Shown here: positions 1 through 12,800 of the stretch, piece after piece
Layout of the letters: each line of letters begins with the position of its first letter
How positions within the stretch are numbered: the stretch's first letter is position 1
Assembly: GCA_013397935.1 (NCBI GenBank)
Contig: VZRN01005622.1
Span: 734,096-798,095 of the forward strand
Length of the DNA stretch: 64,000 nucleotides
Direction: 5' to 3'
Source: Dasyornis broadbenti
Taxonomy: Eukaryota; Chordata; Aves; Passeriformes; Dasyornithidae
Notes under the pieces: model-generated
The model's database searches: none
What the model was told of the DNA's origin: nothing
The model's input: only the letters and a program-made list of their open reading frames with translations
Position numbers and translations under genes: made by a program

Positions 1-706
1 TCTGGAATTTGCTGCTGAAGGGACTGCGGTAGCAGAGAGCACCAGGAGGTTAAAAAGGACAAGTTAACAGCAGAGATTCATTAGCAGGTGATACCTGATC
101 AGTGGGTAAGGGAGGAATGCAGCACCAAAAGTGGGTGATTAGTGGTGTCTCTCTAACCAGCCCCCATCTGCTTCTGCCACTGTCAGGGATAGAGGGACCC
201 TCTAGTTGGAGGTTTCTTTTTCTTCTTCAGTTGCAAAAGGAAAAGCAGGGTGGGAGAAGCTTGAACTGCCAACTGCTGCAGGCTTTTGCTTTATCTCATC
301 AAGCCTTCCTCAGTTATTTTCTTTCTGCTTGCACCCTTTTTCTTAAATCCAACTGGAAAAGCTGTAAGAAAGCCCTGTCGGGGGGGATGCTGAACAAGTA
401 ATGATGCAATTGAGAGAGATTCAAAAAGACATCAATTAAATGTCTTTCCTTTGAGTTTCTGAGCAGAAATCATCTCACAATGAATGTACATTTGAGGGGA
501 AAGGCAGACAGCCAAAGTCTTGTGTTTGTCAAAGTAGGTAAAAGCAGAAAATCCAGTGTGTGACACTTCTGTGCCTCTCATCAGGTTTAATGTTGCACTG
601 CCTGCCAGATGCACTTTTTTGTTGTGCTTGACTTGCTGGTGTTGTCATCAAACTACACAGAAAAATGTGATTTTTTTTTCAGTTTCATTTTTGTGTCATT
701 CTCCAG
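1..706 (+). other. CRYBG3 intron (partial, upstream of first visible exon)
   Basis: No splice-bounded open stretch resembling a crystallin motif was found here. The region ends in a polypyrimidine-rich acceptor, ctccag, at 701-706. It is read as intron. Confidence 0.7.
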
Positions 707-833
707 GTGGGTGGCATATCAGCAGAAATATTTCTGCGGAGAGCAATATGTACTGGAGAAAGGAAAATACAAATGCTTCTTTGACTGGGGAGGATCTAGT
801 AAAACCATCATGTCAATTCGACCTGTGAAGTTG
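707..833 (+). CDS. CRYBG3: CRYBG3 coding exon (Greek-key motif, WVAYQQKYFCGEQY...)
   Basis: Acceptor cag at 704-706 and donor gtgagt at 834. The exon starts in phase 2 (base G completes a codon, then TGG) and ends in phase 0. It encodes 42 residues beginning WVAYQ and ending SIRPVKL, a classic C-type Greek-key motif of a beta/gamma-crystallin domain. Confidence 0.93.
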
Positions 834-3800
834 GTGAGTTACCAGAACTCAAAGAGAAAAACTTAAATGAAACCTTTGGAGTTCAGATTTTACTATAATA
901 ATTAATCAGGAGATCCCACATTATACCACCTTGTCTATTTGCTTGGAAACAATTTAATAATAATGAGTCTGTTCAGGATGGAGACATAAATGAACACTCT
1001 GCATCTTTGTACCTTTTATGAAAATTGTCAGGGGAACTTCATAAGGAGAATTTCCCTTTGGCAGACTGCATACACGTTAAAAACAACCTGGCCTGGAAAA
1101 ATAAATTTGCCTTAAAACATAGTAATTTATAATGCCTAATAGATAATGTATTTAAAAATACTTGAGAATTTATGTGCCCTGTGTTGTTACATAACAGAAT
1201 TCTGTTGGGTTTTTTTTCTATTTTTATGCTAAAATATTTGTAATAGATGCAGTGAATAAAGACAGGAAACATTTTTAATCCATTATTCAATCCAAGATAG
1301 TGCCAGCTCACCCAAACAGATTAGTGCCAGAACTGTCAAAACCCTTATGCAAAACAAAGACAATCTTCAATAATAAGTATTGAATGATAATAAGTAATAA
1401 ATTATTAATACATAATAAATTATTAATAAGTAATAAATTATAGGAATGTGAAAAGAATACTTCAACCTTATTTTGAAGAGCACATGTTGAGAGAGGTGTC
1501 ACAATCTTCTATTGGTTTCAATTGTTTTTTTTTCAAGAAACAGCCTCCAAAGTAAATGCAGAGACATTTACATGGACTAATCCACATTATGGGAACTAAT
1601 TAATGCTGATGCAAGTTCTCTGTGTGAAAGGCATTGAACAATCAGGCAGGTAATTGTGAGCTCACGGGCAGCTCATGGCAGAAATCGGGGAAGAGAATTA
1701 CGCCAAGAGCTCGGGAAGTGTTTTATTTCTCTGCTCCTGAGTTCATACTTAACAACCAGGACCCTTGGCATGTCTCCTAGGAAATCAACTGTAATTAATG
1801 TTGGGGTTTTCTAATGCGTGTATATGTATTTATCATTGCAGGAGCCCCTTGGGATGAATGAGCCTCCACACTTGGTATGTTGGCATTACATAACAGTCTC
1901 TTGTACTAAACTGCCCTTAATAATTAAACACAGGTAATGTTGGATGTCTTGCTTCAGATGATATCTCAGTAATTTCAGATGATACCTCGGTATTGTCACC
2001 TTCCTGCAGCAGATCACTGCCGGAGGAAACTGGTAGATGTATAAAAGTTAAGTCTGCTAAATGTTAGTTCTTTTTTTTTTTTTGCTTTCTCTTTGCTTTG
2101 TTCCAGATCATACCCTTTAGTACTCTGTCCCCAAAATTGCCAGCAGTTCAATAGGTTTTGAGTGACTTTGGGTCTCCATAGCTATTTATTTTCCTCTTTC
2201 CCTCCTGTTTCTGGAAACTCACCATCACATGCAGTCATCCTTCTTTTTATGGCAGCTTTTTTTTTTCTTTTTTTTTTTTTGCTTTTTATCCGGTTTGTCA
2301 CTTCTGTGTTTACATGTGAGGTGAAGATGAAAATATAAACTGCAGAAAACTGAACTGCACTTCTCAAACCTGCAGATGCATCAACATCTGGAAGTTGGGC
2401 TTCTTAGCCTTGTATGCTGGTAGTCCTGCTTTCCAAAGTCTTCCAAGCAGGTAGAGCTGCTCCTTAAGGTTCCCTTTTTCTCTCAGTAACATAAGAGCTT
2501 AACTGAACACATCCTGATCATAATAAATCTGTGATAAATATCTTCCACGATTCATTCTGATAATTTCCCTGAAAGTTGTGTCTAACTTGGTGATAACTTA
2601 TAAACAGAAAGCAGTCCTTATAATTCACTCTCAGTCTCAAAAATGAGTTAGTTTAGGGTCTTACACTTTTGGTCCTTATCTTACAAGGCTGTGTTCCAGT
2701 AACGGACCTTTGAGTTATCTTTCTGAAACAAAAACCTGCCCTGTGTTCATCACCATGTGTGCTCTGTGTCTCCTGCAATGTTCTGTCCCAGCAGGGCTCT
2801 CCTCCTGTCCAGCAGGAGTTGTTTGATGGATCTTTGTCTGTCCTGCTAGCACGGCTGATGATCTGAGCGGTTACATTGCTCTCTCCATGGCATGCTTTTA
2901 ATTAAGCAGATGTGGAGAAGTTTATTTCGAGAAACATGACTTACTTTCAGACAAAAGAGATTTTCGAGCTCAGTGGTTCTGTTTCAGCAAACTTAAGTAT
3001 TTTGTCATCTGGACACAATTTTTCTCTTTCTTGTGTGGATGGGAAATAACGTGCATTGTGTTACTGAGCAGGTGGACCACACCCTCCTTTTTCTCCAATT
3101 CTACCATTTTATGATTAACCCAGGACCGCAGGAAATGTTTCCTGTCTGAAGACATAATTGGTGTATTATTTTAGCCTTAAACACTGACTTCCTGCCCAAC
3201 CTATTCACGTGGCGGTTTGCAGCCAAATCCAAAGACTTGCAAGTATGTTCACAGCAGGGCCATGGTAAATGATACCAGATAAAATAACTGACTCAGATAA
3301 AAGCGGTGGGGTCTAAACAGTTGAAGATAATTTTATTTCCATCTTCAATTCTCCTTTCTCAGGATCTCCCAAAATCTATTCTTTGAGTGCGTTATTCCAG
3401 TGTTGCAGACCTTTAAGATCAATTCAAACCTTTGAAGTTTCAATAAATTGTTCTTTACAGTCTTCTTTTTATTTCCAGAAACATTAAAAAAAACTCTCTG
3501 TGTGTATATGCACAGACGCCTTAAAATACTGGCATGTACTAGATTGTATTTTGCCTCTTGTGGTCTCTAATAACAGTCTTAGCACCATTTGTGAAAATAT
3601 TGCTATCCTGATTTATCACAATCCTGGTTTTCGTAGGATTCTGCCCTAGAGCTAGGGAAGGAAGAACATCATATCACTACAGTTCTTATAGGAGGGGAAA
3701 TACTTTGAGTAAGTTTTTATGGGAGAACATTTAATCACTTAGGATAAGTAAAAGACTATCTTTTGGATAAATATCAAGAATTTCACGTTCCAAGTAAAAT

Positions 3801-6800
3801 AAAAGTTTTCTGCACAAAAACCAGTCTCTTAGTTCGGAACTCCAAATCGTGGTGCACCTGCACATCATGGCTAATCCTTAAATATCCTGATATTTGACCC
3901 TTGTAGAAGTCATATATTGCTCATTTTGAATGATTACACACTCTCCCACCTTTAATAAGCATTTGTCTGACCTAAGGGAACTGTTTTCACTGTCTGCAAG
4001 AGCATGTCTTTTTTTCACTTCTGTTCTTTGTTGCTCATCAGAAATCAAAAAGCAGCAAAATTTTTTTAAGTCTCTCAATAACTCCCCTGACCTTTTCTGC
4101 CTGCCAGGCCCCCTGATAAACCAAGTACATGGAGTATAAGAAATCACTGACTCTACAAAGCCATTCATTTTATTTATTAAAATGAAGCTTTGCCCAGCAA
4201 GAACAAAGCCTCTTTCAACAGCAGGTGACTTGCACAGATGATTTAGGAAGCAGAGCTAATTGCCCTGCAGCCCTGCATTTGTATCTTAATATTCTGTCCG
4301 TTGGATTTTTGGGAAGCGAAACCTCACACAGTGATGTCAAACCCTGACAAAGTGGAGATAGCTGCAGTTGGGGACTAATTGCAGTGTCTGCACTGAGGAA
4401 TCACTGCTCCACCCCAGCTTTTGTCAAATTAAGACCCTCATTCATTACTAGATACATTCTGTGTGAAAATAAGTTGTGAATCATTTTTAAAAGCCTTGCA
4501 CAGCACGTGGCCTATGAAAGGAAGGCAGTGTGTATGCATATATATTCCTTTTTGGAAAGAGCTTTGAGATGAGTGGGTAGAAAATACTATGTAATTACAG
4601 CTTAAATAGGTGCTTTGTGACATAGCAGTGCAGTTGTATTTACAGAAAAATCAGCTACACTTGATTCATTTTATTGTAGCTGCTCCGTGTTCTCCAATTA
4701 GAACTTCTAGCCTGCAAGGCCAGCTTAAGCCTTTCTTGTTCTTTCTGACAGGAAACATTCATTTCTTTTAAAAACATAGACTGAACTTTTCCATAAAATC
4801 ATTTGCTGACACGTGTGTTTGGCCTTCTCACTCTGTACTGGCCACAAGCACTTGATTTCTTTTTTCTGGCAGGAAGCTTGGCCAATTTGGGGCATGAAGG
4901 GGGAAGTAGCTCTTGCAACAGCCATCGTGTTTTTCTTCCATTACAGAATGTGGGCTGTTCTCTTGACACACTTCAATTTTTCATTCTTTTCCAGCCTCTC
5001 TTTAAGGCTTTCAAATGAAATTCATCTCAGTTACACAGTGGCAGGCCAAGGGTACAGAATTCTGTGTACGATCTTCGCTGTAGATCATAGCCTACATCAT
5101 ACTGGGGTTTCTTTTTGTTTTGGTGGGGGCTTAGGGGGTTTTTTGCTGTGTTTTTCTGGTTTGGGTTGGGTTTTTTTGGGGGGGGGGATGTTGTTTGGGG
5201 AGTTTTTTTGTCTGTTTGTTTGTTTTTTTCTATTTTACTGCAACATTTTCAGCCTCATTGCTTTTTTGGGATGAGCTGATCACATCTTACTGGTGGGGTG
5301 TGGTTCAGTGTGACTTGTAGCTCTTCATCATGACATGTAAAAGCGGCTTAGCTGAACTTCAGCAGTTCCCAGTTCCCTCAGAAATCCTCCTGCTCGTTCT
5401 GAAATGAAAAACCACCTGCAAGCCAGTGTGATCACAGCAGATTTCAAGGCACTTTGTCAACAGCAGCCCTGTATCTTTGACCAGCATCTCCCCATGCTGC
5501 TTTGAGCACTGGATTGCTGAGCTGTAGTGAGAGTTCGCTGCAGGTCAGGTGGATGAGAACAGCCTTCACTCCCACCCTTCTCGTTTTCGCCTGGGCCCCC
5601 TCCTGCTGCAGTTGAACTCATGCTCGATAGCACTGCCTGCCTTAGCATCACTGGGAAGCATCCTGTGCCAGGCCCAGAGATGGCAAAATACTTGATATTT
5701 CTAAAAGTAAAGCAGCTGTAGAAATGTAAAAGATCTTTTAAATGAGAATTCGTTCTGTTAATTGTGTCTTTATGAATTGAATGGATGCTTCTCTGAGAGT
5801 ACAGCTTTTTCTGTTTACATTAATGATAATGCCTTCATTTTCCTTCTGGTCATTGTTTTTGTTTTGTTTTGTTCTTGTAGCTCAAAGCTTTCAGTAATAC
5901 ACATTTCCAAGGAGCATGCATAGATTTCACAGCAGAAGTTTCTGATTTTACATCATTCATACCATGTTCTTTTAAGGTTCTCCGGGGATGGTAAGTCTGT
6001 TGTTTTACATGCCATCATTTTCAGTAATATGAATTTTCTTTTTTTCTTTTTTTTTTTTAATGTTACAAAATTTCAGACAGCTGAAAGCACATAACACATG
6101 CCCATCATATTCCATTGTGTCTTAGACCCTTTGTCCTGCAAGGCATCTCAGTAATTCTCATCCTGTCCTTGGTTTGGGTCCTATGCATTTTGCTCTCCCT
6201 GGGGAAGGTTTGCACAGTTACTGCGATTCTTTTTTTAATTCCACTTAGAATTTATTCCAGATTTTGAAAACTTTGGTACAGTGGAAGTGTCTGCGTTCCA
6301 CTCACGTCATTTGACTCTGGAACTGAGGTTTCTGTACCACACGATTTGGTTTTGCTGCTTTGGTTGCTTTGCTGCATAGCCTTTCAAGTCACCTTACTTT
6401 AAGCTTGACAAGAACAAAAAAAATTTTTATTCCTTACGTCCTTAGCAAGTATTAGGTCTTGAAAAAAATTTACTGTCAATAACGAGCTAGAGCAGCTTAT
6501 CTTTTTTGTTCCATTATTCTTGCAGTTGGCTCCTGTATTACGAAGGGGAAATCACTGACAATCACTGTGTGCTGGAAGAAGGCCTCTACGTTGACCTCAG
6601 TTCCTGTGGCTGCCCCAGGGCTACAATCAAATCCCTCAAGCCTATTCAATATGTAAGACTTTATTGGGGAGGAAAAAAAAAATAACATTTCGGAGCTCTT
6701 TTCCTTGTCAGATGTCTAAAGCGAATACTTGTGCTAAACAAACTCCCAGTCGGGGAAAAGAGAGAGGTTTGTTTTCTTGGCTCACAGGGGTTTTTGGGTT

Positions 6801-9800
6801 GGGAACAGGTCAGGCTGCATGCACACATGCACGTGGTCACTTTTAGCTGCTCTTGGGTGTTCTGGGTTTTAAAGTTGCTCTGTCTTTTTTTACAAGTGAG
6901 ATACAAGGCCCTCCGTGGCCAGGAATTTGGACAGGAATGCACTTTACTCTTCAGAACAAGAGCGATACAACCTTCTGTACATCCCATTGTAATCCTGCAC
7001 ACAGGACATACAAATCTGGGGTCCTGATGTGATTTCTGTGCCTTTGTTCCACATCTTGGTGTGCTCTCATGCAGGAGCATCAAAGATGAGCTGTAACGCT
7101 GTTGGTAAAAGAGAAGCAAGTGACTTCTCTGCCCCTTCCTCTCTGGCACTGGCCAGCAGCTTCTCCAAAACTCTTCCTCCTTCCCTGATCCCAGGACACA
7201 AACTCGGCCTATGTGGTGTGTCCTTCAGTGTAACTCTTATGAAGCTAGACTTCTAGGATTACTCAGTTCCGTTTTTTTCACATATGAAGTCCTTTTTTAC
7301 CATTTGTGAACAGATTTTACAAACCAAAGCAAAAAAACTCAACCAACCAAATGAAAAAAAGCCCAAAAAATGCCCCCAAACCCTAAGAAAATGCAAAGAC
7401 CAAACCCATGGGTGTAGTGGGAAGGATTTACAATTCAAAATTGAGAGCTGGACTTTTCACTAGACTGTACAGATAGAGTGACTTCCCACCTGCTGAGGTT
7501 TTAGATTAAAGTCCCCCTTTTCAAGTTCAGCTTTTGGACTCAACTGTGCCAAATCCCAATGAAGTTTTGACATCAGATAGTAGGCCTCATCCAAATCCCC
7601 CAGCCTGTAATCACACAGGGAAGTAAATATGAAGTTTGGCACAGCAGGAATCTACTGGCAGCCCTTGATTCCTGAGGGCCAAGCCCTGGAAGAAGTGTCT
7701 GGCAGGTCCTTCTGCTTTTGCACCTCTTAGTTTGGTTCCTCTCTTGCAAATAGGAGCCCTCATATTTCACAAAATCAAGGCACTAAACATAAAAGGCCAC
7801 TGAACCCCACCTGCTTCCCAAGTGGGAATACCCTCCCCAGGTCAGTGTGGGAGCTGAGCCCGGGGCAGTGCTCGGGAACCCGGTGTGGCACAGACGTGAC
7901 ACGGAGCACGCAGCAGGTCAGGGCCAGGAGCAGCCACAGTGAATTCTGTGCATTGTCCACAGTGCACTGTTCTTGGAACAGAGCCCCTTTTATTACAGCA
8001 TATTTCTGTGAGCTCATTCAAGAGAGAAGAGAGCCTGTTCCCAAGGGGAATTGTTGTGCAGCTTTATTGAATTCGTTTGTGACATTGGGAACCCCTTCCA
8101 TTATTCAGCTTTGAATGCCAGCCTAATTTCAGAGCTAAGGTGTGTCCCCTGGTAGCCCACATGTGAGGGGGAGAACTTTTAACCCTGACACCAAGCCCTG
8201 GATGTGCATTGTCTCCTGCTCTCCTTTCAGTGAGATGTATTTGCTGCAAGCATAACTGTGGAGGGGTCCCACGCTGGGAACATTCCATTTGTTCTACAGA
8301 AAATGCAGCTTTGATGAAAACAAACTATTTGCAAACAAATATAACTGCTCTAAATTATATATAAAATAAAAGCAATTATTTTTAAGAAAATTTTTGGTTT
8401 GAAAACTGCTAGAAATATAATCTGTTTGTCTAAGAAGTTAATTACATAACAAAATGAATATTTTCCTTCTAAATCACTCAGTTGGTCCAACTAAAATAGA
8501 AAAAAACCCAAAACTTTCAGAGCAACGCAGAATTATTTGGATAAGAAAATGGGCTCACAGTAGTGAGGGTTTAATGATTGCAATGGAGTGACAGTATTTA
8601 GGGTTGGCTAATTTTTATTCTAGCCTTTAGCTCTTGGAGGGATGTTTTATCTGTTATCTGCTGAAAAGTGAAGTTGTCATGATTGAAGCATGGCATGCTG
8701 CTCCCGCAGCCTCTGCACACACACTCTCCCATTTCACGAGAAATTCAGATTAGTGTGCTTCCACTTTGGTTATTTCCCCATTTATTGTGCACTGGCATCA
8801 TGGAGGAACTCAGCACATCTTTGCAACCAGTTTCCTCTACTGGTTGTTCAGGCAGCAGCAACCCAGAAGTGAGGCAGGTTCATAAGGAGTGTGGGGAAGG
8901 TGTTCCCTGTTGGAATCACAGAATCATAGAATGGGTTGGGTTGGAAGGGACCTTAAAGATCATCCAGTTCCAACTCCCCTGCTTAGCGTGGACACCTCCC
9001 AATATCCCCAATTTCTCAAAGCCCCATCCAACCTGGCCTTGAACACTTCAGGGATGGGTATCTCCCAGCTTCTCTGGGCAACCTGTGTCAGTGCCTGACC
9101 ACCCTCACAGGGAAGAATTTTTTCCAACATCCAAACTAAAACATCTCTTTCAGTTGGAAGTCATTACCCCTTGTCCTCTCACTGCAGTTCCTGATGAAGT
9201 TTCCTCTTTCCCATCACACCTTATTCTCCAAGGTGTATAATACTCAAACTAAATCTTTAGGAGGCCCTAGCTGTGCTTCTATCCTGCTGTTCCATTTTGC
9301 TCAAATTCGGATTGGGCTGTGTCGTCATCCTCAGAGCATTTAGGAAAAGCTGTGGATTAACAGGAGGAGACAAAGAAGGAACAGCTGACACCGATGTCAT
9401 TTGCCTCTCATCATCTCCTTTCACCTAAAAATCGCAAAACACTCTTTCAGAAGAGCTTGCTGATGAAGTTTGCTGTTGTATTGTTGTTAGCAGTTGTTCT
9501 GCAGGCGTAGCACAGGTTCAGAGTTGCTGCAATGCTTTTTTCACTTGGTTCGGGTTTTTTCCCCTTTTCTTTTGAGGAATTCCCAATTCTTGCTCCGATC
9601 AATCGTGATAGTCCTTGTATTTCTGTGTTATCTTCTCTAAGTTAAATACAGGTGTTAACCAATCTTCCCAGCATTCCTGTGAGGCAAATAAAGAAATCAG
9701 AATTAAGTGCTGTTTGCCAGGGCCAGGCAATGAGTCATTCTGTGTTGCTGGGACTGCACCGTGGGCGTTTCATCGTCCAGCACCGCATTCCCTCAGCCAG

Positions 9801-12800
9801 GCATCCATCCCACACTGAAGGGAGTAGCCAGGCAAGAGCAGCTCCAGCAAAGATAGTTGTAAATGATGAGCTAGCCAAGACTGGAGAGTAAAGATTTTCC
9901 CAAGGATGTTGCAACACAGCTGTGGAGGCTCCTGCAGTGCAGACTCTGGTGAACGCTGTTTGCTGGTCAGCAGCGATGTGAAATGGGGCAGGGCACCGTC
10001 CCTTTGCCTTGGCTGGGTCACACTCATGCTTTGGTCTGGCCCTCTGGATTTCTTCCTTTGCCTTTATTAAGCTTTCCCATCAAAGTTTGCAAAACCTAAG
10101 TTGGCAAGAAAAAAGGGTGCGAGGGAAAATATGTTTTGGGATGAGCCCTTTTTGAAAGGGCTTTATTAGTAATAATTCTCACAGCATCCATTATGAAAAA
10201 TTATCCATAGTTAAAAGTACGCTTTTTTGTTCTAAGCATGTGTGCAAATTCACCTGTGCACTTGGTTTTCAGTTCTAGCGCCCCTTGGTCAGCTTTTTTT
10301 ATGTCTGTACACTACTGAGGAAGCTCATCTCACACTGGTCTTTGTTTAATATCGAACACTCCATCCTGGCATTGTGGGTTTTTTTCTGAACTGGTAAAGT
10401 ACAAAATTCTGTTCTGAATTGTGCAGTATTGTGTTGCACAGCTTTACTCCATTAAAAGCAAAAATCATTGAGGGGAAAGTCTGAGAGCTGAGTTGAACTG
10501 TGCAAGAGATTTTTAGTGTGTTGATTTTCCCTGGTTTACCTGTGTCACTGTCACTGCACAATGTGCTGTGTTAGCCATAGAGCACCACACCTGGTAAGTA
10601 AAGTAAATCAGTGTATTTAACAGTTTACAAGTCTGCTCATATCTTGAATGCTGTGTAAATATAGCCTTCATTAATCACTGGCCTCTTGAATATAATAAAT
10701 CCCTTCAAGTTTCTCCCTGGACATTTGCATGAAAAAACAGGAAAAGCAAAAACCCTTAAAATGTTATTGGTGCTGGTTTAAGCAAAGGCAGTTAGTTCCT
10801 TCACACATAAAAATCAGGTTAAGACATTCTTTAGTGCTTTGTCATTCTGACAATTGGCAAGCTTTTCCCAAAGCAGGGCATTTCAGGTATTTTCCTTGAA
10901 ATAATTGTGAAAAGAAGCTAAAGTAATGCTGACCTAGACATGGGAATGGGGAAACATAGATGTCTTTAGCTCACCTTTCAGGTGAAAATGCTCCTCAGCA
11001 TTCTACAAGAAAGGCTGGGAGCAAGATGCCTCTGCAGCAAGCTCAACAGCACAGCCTCAAACCTTGTTTTTCAGTGTTCCTGGTTTCCATGGAACTGTGA
11101 AAACAAAGTCAGAGAAAAAAGCCAGGCCAAGTCACTGCTGCCAGCTGTTGGCATAGAAGGGAATACAGAATGTGAGGAATCAGTGCATTGCTCTATATAT
11201 GGCTGTGGAAATGGGAGAGCTCCGTGCTCAGCACAGCATCCTGGTTTCTGTCTGGGCTTCGTGTCTGCAAGATCACTGCATCTCTTCCGAGGGCTCCCTG
11301 GGAGAGGGGCAGCAGCCCTTCCCTGGGTGGTGCGAGTGTCAGGGACTCTGAGCAGCCGGACAGGGAATTCTCAGGCCATTCAGCCCAAGCAGTCACAACC
11401 ACAGCAGAGCTGGGCTCATTTGAATTGACTCCAGCACTAGGCTGCTCTGGTTGCTGGAGTAGAAATGGATCTGGTGTGTCAGATGGCTTGTCCAGCTGGT
11501 ACAGCAGCCCTGTCTCTTAACATTCTCAGTGTTGCAACAGCAGGAGAAATATTTAGGTTTGGGTAACAACGTCTGGCGACATGGATGCCAAATGGTGTTT
11601 CTCATGGTTAGCAACGCTCTTGTGAGAATTGTCGGACCTGTTCTGGACATGGCTTCTGGTGTCCCCTCAGGTGAAAGGCAGTGCCAAGGCTCTTGCAAAC
11701 AGAGTGTGCTGACACTGCCTTGCTGAGCAAAGCAGCCTCAGAAGTAGCTGCCTGCACTAGGCCTGCTGGTCTGGGTTTCAAAGAAACCTTTAGCCTTTCC
11801 TGTAGCCACACACTCTAAATTTGACCCATCCCATCCTGCAGAAGGTACTTGGGAAGATCTGACATTACAAAATAATGGTTTTAATCTCCTTCTGGATTGT
11901 AACATTAGATTTTAGGAGTACAGTGGGCTTTAAAAATCTCTCTGGATGATCCCAAGCTTTTCTTCAAAATTTCTCAGTGAACTCTCGGTCCATGCAGTGT
12001 TGCATGACTTAGGCTGTCCTGGCACTGGTTGGCAGAGGAAGGCAATTTCTCTGAGGCAGAATCTGCCCAACCAGCTGCATACCAAGGGCACTGAGTCAGT
12101 GTCAAGTAAATTCATATGTCCTGACTCACCCCTGAGCTTTTCAGAGACACTTCATGACAATACATGTGTCTCTTGAAACATGGAAGTTAATTTCTCTTAA
12201 TCACACAGTGCTTGTGTCAACTTGAATTCAAGATTTTGTTTCATTTATTCCACCTGAGGCCATGTCTTTGCTGCAGGAGAAATCCCAACTTTTGCGTGAG
12301 CCAGCTATCTCAGGGTAACATCTCCTAAAATGAGGTAACTTTCCTGGAGAGGCTGCTCCCTGAGTTAGTCAGAGCTGCTCCCTCCTCCTTTACCAGCTGC
12401 ATCCAGGTGTAAACTGCAAGTGCTTATGCTTCCGGTTTTAGGTTAAAAATGCTGAAGAGTTGTACAAGTGTTCCTTGTACCAAGGCACAGAATTTGTGTA
12501 TTTAAATCCGCTCCCTCTGTTTTTTGCGGAGCTTATAGCTGCACCACATTTTCATGCAAATTGATCTTTTTATTTGCTTTCATAGGCAATTTTTCAACTG
12601 TAGAAAAGGACATCAAGTGAAAAATATTTCAATTCTACATCAGATTGTAGAATTTAGTAATTATGCTATTTTTCCAAGATTGTCAGAAGAAAAATAGGGG
12701 AATGTCTGTTAAAAACATTGAGAACTTTTTAGTTGACCTTTCTAACCTTTTACAATGTAGCTCCCTAAAATTTTTCCAGTGGACTACAGCTAACTGAAGT

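Noticed and set aside
4813..5274. 153-codon plus-strand frame rich in Phe and Gly
   Set aside because: Its C-terminal half is the translated GT-rich low-complexity tract.
10982..11428. 148-codon plus-strand frame in a CRYBG3 intron
   Set aside because: No recognisable domain, no splice continuity with CRYBG3, and a length expected by chance in a window this size.
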